From an uncultured Clostridia bacterium (GTDB lineage Bacteria; Bacillota; Clostridia; RUG12999), in NCBI GenBank assembly GCA_934792465.1, contig CAKVOK010000009.1, forward strand, positions 1 to 64,000: a stretch of DNA of 64,000 nucleotides, written 5' to 3'. Below the pieces are notes generated by a model that saw nothing but the letters and a program-made list of their open reading frames with translations, had not been told where the DNA came from and did not search any database. The first letter of the stretch is position 1. Each line of letters opens with the position of its first letter. This document shows, one piece after another, positions 51,783 through 59,718 of the stretch. Made by a program: the position numbers and the translations under genes.

Positions 51783-54349
51783 AAAGTAAACTGTGTATCT
51801 TTTTAATAATTTTATATATAACCAATCTGTTTGTTTTTAATGTAAATGCGGTATCGGAAGAAACGGGCGCAGCCTTGAGCACAGAGGCTGCGGGCTTTAT
51901 GGAAGCGTTCGGATTTTCGGACGAAAACACGGATTACGGCAGCAGATGTACAAGAGCGAAAGCGGCAATGATTGCAATAAAAATATGCGGCTACAGCGTT
52001 GACGAGCCGAAAGGGTTTGAAGCGGCGTTCAGCGATGTATCGTCCGAGAACAAGTACTATCCTTATATAGTTCTTGCGTGCAGGCTGGGAATCATGAATG
52101 CAGATGAGAAGCTGTATTTTTATCCCGATGATTATATATCGCTGCCGCAGGCGTGCCGTATGTTTACGGTTATAACGGGATATACGATTATATCGGACGC
52201 ATATCAGAGTACGGCGAACGGACTCGGAATTTTAAAGAATGTGGATATTTCAAAGGAAATCACGGTCGGCACGATATACGCCATGGCATACAACACACTT
52301 CATATATGCCGCGTTGATATGACATACGGAGATAATACCGAGTATAAATCCTCGAAGAAGAGCGTCCTTGAATTTTATCATAATATTTCTTTTAACAGCG
52401 GAATTGTTAAAGAAAGCGAATATACTTCGCTGCAAAAAGCGTTTGACGCCAAAAAGGAAAATTATATTAAAATAGATTCCGAAGAATACAGATATTCCGC
52501 AAACGATTATCTCGGAATGCACGTCAGATTTTATTATGATAATTATGCCGAAAAGCTCGTATACTGTGCCCCGGACGGGAAAAACGATATACTGAAGATA
52601 GACGCATTCGATATAACGAAATATGAGAATAATAAGCTGATATTTGATGAAAACGGCAAAGAGAAGAAAGCGTCCGTGCCGAAGAATATTGATATAATTT
52701 ATAACGGTACGGCATATCCGCTTTGCAGCGAAAAGGAATTTGTTCCGTCTTTGGGCGATGTTACGCTTATAGATAATGATACGGACGGTACGTATGATGT
52801 AGCGGTTATAAATTCATATAGGCCGATTGTCGTAAAAAGTGTGAACGCCAAAACGCAGACAATCTATGATAATCACGGCAAAGCAGCCGTATCGGCGGGC
52901 GAGGACGGTTATCTTGATGTGATTGACGGCAAAAAGCCGGGAAATATCGGAAATATTGAAAAAGATTCGGTTATACTTGCCGCCGAATGTAAAACGAAAA
53001 ACTTAGACTGTATCAAAGCGGTTATTATAAATGATATGGCTAAGGGAAGGATAACGAAAATATCAGAGGACGGTTTTTCGCTCGGCGACAGAACGGTCGA
53101 TATGTATGAAAATTACAGTTTTAAGGAAACGCTTCGTGTCGGCGACAGCGTAAGCATATATTTGTATGGCGGCAGAGGAGCGGCGGTAGTCAGACGGGAT
53201 GAAAACGAACTGATATTTTCTTATATGATCAGCGCTGCCGAAAAAAATGAAACAGACGGAACCGTTTCGATAAAATGTATATCCGGCGACGGAGATTATA
53301 CGGTGTTCGACCTCGACCCGAAAGTGAAGATAAACGACATCGTGTATTCCGGCAGCAATGTGATATTGACGGCACTGAAAAATGCTTCCGCCTTGTCCAA
53401 ACAGGCGGCGCAGTTCCCGTATGCACAGCCGATATTATATCAGACCGCCGATAACGGAAAGGTTAAAACGCTTCGCATACTGACAAACAGTACGGACAGA
53501 ACAGAAGAATATCTTGTTTCGGCAGGCAGCCGGGCTACCGTGTATCACAGATGTAATTATACATTTTATAACGGTGACGGGAAGCTTGTGTGCAGCACAG
53601 ACAAGGGAACAAAGGTTTTGTATGTTCCCGTAGAGGAACGGGATGATTATGCGGCATATGAACTTAATACGGCGGACAGTCTGGAGGACAGAACCGATTA
53701 CGTTATCGAACCGATAAGCCTAAGCGACGAACGTATCCCCGAAATTCTCCTTGTATACCGTGATTACAAAGCTTCCGTAAACACCTGGGATATGCCGTGC
53801 ATAGTAACGGCAAAGACAAAGATGCTCGGCAGCGACGGTGTAGAATATGATGCGGTTAAGCTGATTGACGACGGCATAGAAAAAACATTTTGCATATCGG
53901 AGCATTGTGTTGTGCCGGAATTTGAAAAAGGCGATATGGTTGCGTATAAAATAAATGCAAAATCTATGATTATAGCTTTGGAAAAGCGACTTGACATTCA
54001 TAACATTCCGTCTGTCGACTCAAGAACGTCGTATACAAAAATCGACGGAGGATATTCGGAGATAGAAGCACAAAGCAGAACCGCAATCGGTACGGTCTAC
54101 AATGTCGGACAGACGATTATAGCTCATGTGAACAACTTCCCCGAAGAAGGAATGTTTGAATTAAAAGGATATAATCATTACATTATCGGAGGACGAACGA
54201 AATATTTTTCGTTTAACCGAAGCACGGGAAGAGTGGCGGCAGAGTCGCTGAACAGCCTGGTTGCTTATAAAGATGACGGTGCGAATGCTACCAAAGCGGT
54301 AATGGTAACAAAATACGGAGAATTAAGATGCGTATATATAATAAAATAG
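51779..54349 (+). CDS. Long SLH surface protein of unknown function (paralogue C)
   Basis: An 856-residue exported protein that starts at a TTG overlapping the previous stop (TTGA); GAGGAG lies upstream and the first residues form a signal peptide ending FNVNAV. The N-terminal part is SLH-like (CTRAKAAMIAIKICGY). The body is a distant relative of paralogues A and B: VLEFYHNISF, a D-x-D-x-D-G loop DNDTDGTYD, LGMHVRFYY, TKVLYVPVEERDDY and GDMVAYKI. The SLRDEDDP motif is lost. It overlaps the next gene by 22 bp. Function is unknown. Confidence 0.7.
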   Translation: MKSKLCIFLIILYITNLFVFNVNAVSEETGAALSTEAAGFMEAFGFSDENTDYGSRCTRAKAAMIAIKICGYSVDEPKGFEAAFSDVSSENKYYPYIVLACRLGIMNADEKLYFYPDDYISLPQACRMFTVITGYTIISDAYQSTANGLGILKNVDISKEITVGTIYAMAYNTLHICRVDMTYGDNTEYKSSKKSVLEFYHNISFNSGIVKESEYTSLQKAFDAKKENYIKIDSEEYRYSANDYLGMHVRFYYDNYAEKLVYCAPDGKNDILKIDAFDITKYENNKLIFDENGKEKKASVPKNIDIIYNGTAYPLCSEKEFVPSLGDVTLIDNDTDGTYDVAVINSYRPIVVKSVNAKTQTIYDNHGKAAVSAGEDGYLDVIDGKKPGNIGNIEKDSVILAAECKTKNLDCIKAVIINDMAKGRITKISEDGFSLGDRTVDMYENYSFKETLRVGDSVSIYLYGGRGAAVVRRDENELIFSYMISAAEKNETDGTVSIKCISGDGDYTVFDLDPKVKINDIVYSGSNVILTALKNASALSKQAAQFPYAQPILYQTADNGKVKTLRILTNSTDRTEEYLVSAGSRATVYHRCNYTFYNGDGKLVCSTDKGTKVLYVPVEERDDYAAYELNTADSLEDRTDYVIEPISLSDERIPEILLVYRDYKASVNTWDMPCIVTAKTKMLGSDGVEYDAVKLIDDGIEKTFCISEHCVVPEFEKGDMVAYKINAKSMIIALEKRLDIHNIPSVDSRTSYTKIDGGYSEIEAQSRTAIGTVYNVGQTIIAHVNNFPEEGMFELKGYNHYIIGGRTKYFSFNRSTGRVAAESLNSLVAYKDDGANATKAVMVTKYGELRCVYIIK

Positions 54350-55311
54350 CATTATGCTGCATTGCAATGCTTATATTGGGCGGCACACAGATATGTACGG
54401 CAGAAAGCCTGTATTCGCTGAAAAATATAATTAATAATAACAGTATGATTTACGAACGGCGGTTCAATGAACGGGATTTCTCGGAATATGCAGGCAAGAC
54501 GGGCGCCGTTTCGGCAGCGGAAACCGCAAACGAAGCGAGCGTTGAAAAAGGTAACTTGCGGTTGGTTGCCGTGAAAGACGGTTTTGTGAGAGTGAGCGAA
54601 AAAATTGTACTTCCGAAAAGGTATGTTCTTAATTTTAAATGCAAATGCAGCAAAGGAACGGCATATATAGGCATTTATGACGGAGAATATCGGTTGTCGC
54701 TCAGCATGAACGAACGTTTTCTGTCCGTTGCCGGAGAAGCGGTTTATACAAAGCTTTGGGAGAGATTTGAACAGTATAGTCTGAAGCGCAATGCATGGTA
54801 TGAGTTTGCGGTTGAGGTGGATAACGGTACGGCTCGCATATATCGCAAAGGAGAAACGGATTTGCGGTATAAAGAGATTATGTCTGATATAAAATTGTGC
54901 CGTGCGGACGGAGGAACGATTGATATAAGCATGACGGGCGCAGAGGCAGTATCCGATTTGTGTGTTGATTTCGTAAGGGTGTATGCATATAAGGATTTGT
55001 ATACCATGGATAATATAAGGGCATACAGTGACGGAAAAAACTTGAATTACGAGCTTGACATCGGATATACGGAGGACGGAATTAATAATTGCAAAGTCTT
55101 TATACTTGAAATCGATATGCTGGACGAAAACGGTAATTCGCTGAGAAAAACAAAACGTTTGAGTTCGCTTTGGGAAAATACGTCCTCAAAAATCTGCGGC
55201 TTCATCAATTCGCCGGAGGCGCGGAAGGCTAAAAGCGTATGTTTTACCTTAGTGTCCGATAATACTGCGTATGCGAGTAATGTAATAAATGTAGATTGGG
55301 AGGAATCATAA
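54328..55311 (+). CDS. Secreted single-module lamin-G-like protein
   Basis: A 327-residue exported protein (signal peptide ends ICTAES). One module of the kind found at 48775 and 59719 (KRNAWYEFAVEVDNGTARIY, RKGETDLRYKEIM) occupies about 35-225. A C-terminal domain with CKVFILEIDMLDENGNSLRK resembles the shared one, though less closely. It overlaps its upstream neighbour by 22 bp and its stop overlaps the next start (TAATG). Probably a small carbohydrate-binding surface or secreted protein. Confidence 0.65.
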   Translation: MRIYNKIALCCIAMLILGGTQICTAESLYSLKNIINNNSMIYERRFNERDFSEYAGKTGAVSAAETANEASVEKGNLRLVAVKDGFVRVSEKIVLPKRYVLNFKCKCSKGTAYIGIYDGEYRLSLSMNERFLSVAGEAVYTKLWERFEQYSLKRNAWYEFAVEVDNGTARIYRKGETDLRYKEIMSDIKLCRADGGTIDISMTGAEAVSDLCVDFVRVYAYKDLYTMDNIRAYSDGKNLNYELDIGYTEDGINNCKVFILEIDMLDENGNSLRKTKRLSSLWENTSSKICGFINSPEARKAKSVCFTLVSDNTAYASNVINVDWEES

Positions 55312-58300
55312 TGCATAAAGCAATAAATAAATTTATTTTGCTGATGTTGATTGCGATAACGGCGGTTTCGGCAAATATTGCGGCAAATGCGGCAGAAATG
55401 GGTTGCTGGTCCGTGTTTAATATAAGGAAATCTGCCGGCAGCAGCGCAGATATTAACGGAAACGAAATAAGTATAGAAACAGGCGAAGCAACATCGGCAA
55501 ATCCGGAGTCCGTTCAGTGCGAATATCAGCTGGCGGTCAGCAAGCAGTATACAGTCGGATTCGCATTCAAATCCGTTGAGAACGGAGAACTGAGCATAGG
55601 CATAACCGACGGCACGAACCGTGCATATATTAATTTTATGCAGAACGGAATATCATACAACAAGACCGGCGGCATGGGCAGCCTGTCGTTCGCTATGGGT
55701 ATGGGCTGGCACAATATTCGGCTCGTGAAACACAGAAGCAACATAACGATTTACGATAACGATTCGGTTATCGGGAAAATCGAGCAGCAGACGATAAGCA
55801 AAACACCGGCGATTGCATTCAATTTTGAAAACAGAGCAAAGGGAACGAAAAAAATCGTTGTTAAGGATTTTTCATACGAAGAGGTAATACAGAAATACGA
55901 TTCGATAAAGCCTGTTGAAAAGACAGAGGCGTTTTGCGACGAATTTACATCGGATTGCAGCGGCTGGACGCTGACAAACGGATATAACGAAGATTATTAT
56001 CTGGAAGACGGTTCGCTGGTTTTTGAAGTCGAACACGGCAATGAAGTGGTTATGCAAAAACCTGTCGGAATATCCGATAAATTTGCTGTGGAAGTTCGTA
56101 TGCGGATGGAACGGATGGGCGCCGGACAAGGCTGGCAGATAAGGTGGGGAAATGCAAGAACGTATCTCACTATATACGAGGGATTTATACTGTATTTGAA
56201 CAATTCGTCATTTACGCAGCTGCGTTCCGACTACAATCCGTATGACTGGCACGTATGGAAATATGAGATTGACGGGAAGAATGCGAAGCTTTATATAGAC
56301 GGCGAAATGCTTCTCGATACGTTTGAATTAAGCTCGTTTTCGGAAAGCATACCGAATTTGTGGCTGTGGGCAGCCGGCGGAGACAACGGCTCGAAAATCC
56401 GATATGACTATATTAAGTATACGCCGGAAATATATGATATTGAAATTAAAAATCCTATTTCGGGTTCGCAGTTTCCGAAAGGACAGAGCATTGATTTTTG
56501 TGCCGAAACGGATTTGAGTGATGTACCGTATGTGGATTACTATGTAAATGATATACGTGTGGGGCAGGGATATGCACCCGATTACAAATTCACTTATACC
56601 GCCAACAAACAGGGAAAATATGAAGTAACGGCGATGTATAAGGACAAAAGCGGCGCAAGAGTGAATTTCGAAGTAGCCGATTCGGTGGTCGGCAAGCTTG
56701 ATGTGCCGGAGTATATCGCAGCCGGCGAAGATTGCGTTGTAAGTACGCAGCTGCTGGATTTCGGCGGAAATATAACAGATTTTAGATATTACTGTGACGG
56801 ACGGTACATAGCGAGCGGCAGCGGTGAGAATTTCACGGCGAATCTCGGCAAGCTTCCGGCAGGCGTGCACCGTATATATGCGGAAGCGGTGACGAGCGGC
56901 GAAAACGCAATGTATATCAAGGCGCAGACGGTACGTGTTGTGCCGAAACTCGGCGGCGGATTTTCTGATTCGTATAATATTTCATATGATGCCGCAAACG
57001 CAAACGGGGAAATAAGAATAGCCGACGGCAAGTATTTGTTTGATATAAAGCATATCGGCGGAAAGCTTGCTTATATGACGGCAAGCGGAGAAAAACAAAC
57101 CGATTCGGCGGACGGGAAATACAGCTTTAGGGTAGATAACGGCATTGCCGATATATATTATAACGGTAAATTGTATTGCGAATATATTATGCCGGCAATT
57201 AAAGAGAGCTTTTCTTCGCAAAGCGGTACGGGTATTAATAATATTACTTGCTCGCTTGACGATATTTCTCCTGTGCTTTACACTGCAAAACTGCAAAACG
57301 GCGAATACCGTGAACTTAAAGATATGAGCCAGAATTATGTGCTTGATTTTGATTTGAAAAGCGGCGATGATATAAATATTACACTGACCGATTCGGGATA
57401 TGTACTGAATCTCGAAACGGACGGAAACGATATTTACTGCGAGGACGGAATGTCGCAGCTGTCGTCCGACGAGGTTTCGTATACGAAAACCAAGATAGCG
57501 GACAGAAGCGGTATAGCGGACGCAAATTACCGTGCCGTTGTATGCAGAGGAATGATGCAGCTTTTCGCAAATAATGCATATCTCGGGTCGGCAAGACTCA
57601 AACCTGTGGGCAAAACGGCGGGAATCAGGTTCACCGCCACAGCGGCGGACGGAACGCTTTCGATAAGGGAAAATAAGTCCGTATATAAATACAGCGAGGA
57701 TTTCTCGGACGGCAACACGAATTGCTGGCAGTTTGTATCGGCGAATTATTATAATGACGGAGGTCTTGTTGTGTCGTCAACGGCAGATTCCAAAATGCTG
57801 CTGAACACCTCCGCAAATAATCCTTATTTGAAAGCCAAAGTGAATATTTCTCAGTGCAGCGGCGGATTTTGGTTTGTATTCAGAAACAGCACGGAGGAAT
57901 GGCATGATAAAATAGGATATAATGCGGTTTCAAAGAAATGGGAGCTTGTACACAGATACGGAACGGATAAGGTAATAACTTCGGCTGCCGGAGAGCTTGA
58001 ACTGAACCGTGACGTTGTTATGGAGCTTGTGTGCGATGATGAAAACGTAACGCTTCTTTGCAACGGAACAGCGGTAATCGGCGGAGCAGTCGGACAGACG
58101 AACCACGGCAAGACAGGGTTTATGCTGAACAATGCGGTTGCAAAAATATATTCGGTTGATTATACGGGCGACAGCAAGGTAAGCGAGGGTATTACCGATT
58201 TCACATTGCCGTATGCATACACAAATGATTTTCTGAAACTCAAAAACGGAAATATACTGATGATGTCGGACAGCAACAAGACCTACGAATCTTCGGACAA

Positions 58301-59675
58301 CGGAGCAGCGTGGAACTTGAAAACGACGCACGATACCCATTATCAGGCTAATTTTATACGGCTGAATTCGGGGAAGATACTTACTCTCGTCAGGCAGGAG
58401 TCGGGCGGAGGATATGAGGTTTCGGCATATTTGTCGGAAAATGACGGCAAAAGCTTCTCGGGTCCGTATTTGGTTCAGCAGGCGAAAATATGCGGTTCGA
58501 TGAACAATAAATTGTACCAGTCGCCGACAACGGGCAGGATATTTTATGCGACAACGGAAAAGGATTCGAGCGACGGAGCGGAGATACTGGAGGATTCGTC
58601 ATACGCCTGCGTTTATTATTCGGACGATGAGGGCAAAACATGGACAAAATCCGAAACGGATATGACGACGGAAGCAACGGGACTGAATCTCCAGGAACCG
58701 AAAACCGTTGATTTGCCGGACGGCACGGTGAGAACGTATTTCAGAAGCGATTTGGGATTCTTGTATTATGCCGATTCAAAAGACGGCGGAAAAACGTTCG
58801 GCGAGTTTAAGAGAAGCAATTTTATATCTGTGCAGCACGCATTTAATATTGAACGTGACCCGTATAATACGGATACATATTATATGATATGGGAATATGA
58901 CAATACAAACGAAAATCCGGTTCGCCAATATCCGAGAACGAGAGCGGCGCTTGCCGTGAGCTATGACGGCTGCAAAACGTGGAATTATGTAATGGATTTG
59001 TATGAGATTGACAGCAAAGAGAGAGTTGAGAATGCTCAGGTGGGACACATGAACCACGCAGTCCGTGTTTTCGAGGATTATATATTTATTTCTTCGGCGC
59101 AGAGCGAACCGCAGAATGAAAACGCAACGGTTACATGGAGAAACAGAGGCTGCCGTATCGATAAAAGTATGATAAAGGCATTGCCGAGGTTTACACAGCT
59201 GAGAATGCATAATGAAAGAGCTTTGAATGCGGCGGAAACGAAGCTTACACAGCGCAGCCTGTATGCCGACAACAAAGGCGGATTTCTCGTAAACGGCAGA
59301 TACGATTACAGAAAGGACACTCCGCAAGGGTATGTGCCGGCGGATTTGCTGGCGGAGTACGCAGGTGCGGAAGCAATTCTCGCAGATGCGGAGGTAAGCT
59401 CCGGAGTGAATAAAAAAATACTGACAATATCCATGGGAGATAATCTTTTTAAAATGGTTGAGGGAGATAAATACTGTATCTCGGACGGCGGAGAATATAC
59501 GGGAGAGCTGCCGATGACTGTGATAAACGGAACGGCGTATATTCCTCTCGAAACAGCGTCGAAAGCTTACGGAAAGTCGTATTTCAAAATAGATAATGCG
59601 GAAGCCGTGACGGATTCGGACGAACTGACAGACGGCGACAAAAAACTTATTTTTAACTTTTTTAATAATATATAG
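55311..59675 (+). CDS. Large secreted sialidase-fold (BNR repeat) protein
   Basis: A 1454-residue exported protein starting at 55311 (GGGAGGA upstream; signal peptide ends ANAAE). Parts in order: a ConA-like module (about 25-195), a second one (about 205-365; YDWHVWKYEIDGKNAKLYID), Ig-like segments (NPISGSQFPKG), more jelly-roll modules, then a six-bladed propeller at about 965-1310 with five Asp-boxes (SSDNGAAW, SENDGKSF, SDDEGKTW, SKDGGKTF, SYDGCKTW), and a C-terminal copper-amine-oxidase-N-like piece (VINGTAYIPLETAS). The fold suits a GH33-type exo-sialidase. However, I find no clear Arg-Ile-Pro motif, so another exo-glycosidase activity is possible. Confidence 0.75.
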   Translation: MHKAINKFILLMLIAITAVSANIAANAAEMGCWSVFNIRKSAGSSADINGNEISIETGEATSANPESVQCEYQLAVSKQYTVGFAFKSVENGELSIGITDGTNRAYINFMQNGISYNKTGGMGSLSFAMGMGWHNIRLVKHRSNITIYDNDSVIGKIEQQTISKTPAIAFNFENRAKGTKKIVVKDFSYEEVIQKYDSIKPVEKTEAFCDEFTSDCSGWTLTNGYNEDYYLEDGSLVFEVEHGNEVVMQKPVGISDKFAVEVRMRMERMGAGQGWQIRWGNARTYLTIYEGFILYLNNSSFTQLRSDYNPYDWHVWKYEIDGKNAKLYIDGEMLLDTFELSSFSESIPNLWLWAAGGDNGSKIRYDYIKYTPEIYDIEIKNPISGSQFPKGQSIDFCAETDLSDVPYVDYYVNDIRVGQGYAPDYKFTYTANKQGKYEVTAMYKDKSGARVNFEVADSVVGKLDVPEYIAAGEDCVVSTQLLDFGGNITDFRYYCDGRYIASGSGENFTANLGKLPAGVHRIYAEAVTSGENAMYIKAQTVRVVPKLGGGFSDSYNISYDAANANGEIRIADGKYLFDIKHIGGKLAYMTASGEKQTDSADGKYSFRVDNGIADIYYNGKLYCEYIMPAIKESFSSQSGTGINNITCSLDDISPVLYTAKLQNGEYRELKDMSQNYVLDFDLKSGDDINITLTDSGYVLNLETDGNDIYCEDGMSQLSSDEVSYTKTKIADRSGIADANYRAVVCRGMMQLFANNAYLGSARLKPVGKTAGIRFTATAADGTLSIRENKSVYKYSEDFSDGNTNCWQFVSANYYNDGGLVVSSTADSKMLLNTSANNPYLKAKVNISQCSGGFWFVFRNSTEEWHDKIGYNAVSKKWELVHRYGTDKVITSAAGELELNRDVVMELVCDDENVTLLCNGTAVIGGAVGQTNHGKTGFMLNNAVAKIYSVDYTGDSKVSEGITDFTLPYAYTNDFLKLKNGNILMMSDSNKTYESSDNGAAWNLKTTHDTHYQANFIRLNSGKILTLVRQESGGGYEVSAYLSENDGKSFSGPYLVQQAKICGSMNNKLYQSPTTGRIFYATTEKDSSDGAEILEDSSYACVYYSDDEGKTWTKSETDMTTEATGLNLQEPKTVDLPDGTVRTYFRSDLGFLYYADSKDGGKTFGEFKRSNFISVQHAFNIERDPYNTDTYYMIWEYDNTNENPVRQYPRTRAALAVSYDGCKTWNYVMDLYEIDSKERVENAQVGHMNHAVRVFEDYIFISSAQSEPQNENATVTWRNRGCRIDKSMIKALPRFTQLRMHNERALNAAETKLTQRSLYADNKGGFLVNGRYDYRKDTPQGYVPADLLAEYAGAEAILADAEVSSGVNKKILTISMGDNLFKMVEGDKYCISDGGEYTGELPMTVINGTAYIPLETASKAYGKSYFKIDNAEAVTDSDELTDGDKKLIFNFFNNI

Positions 59676-59718
59676 GCTGCATGGCAGTTAATATAAAAAT
59701 TTTAAGGAGGAAAACGGT

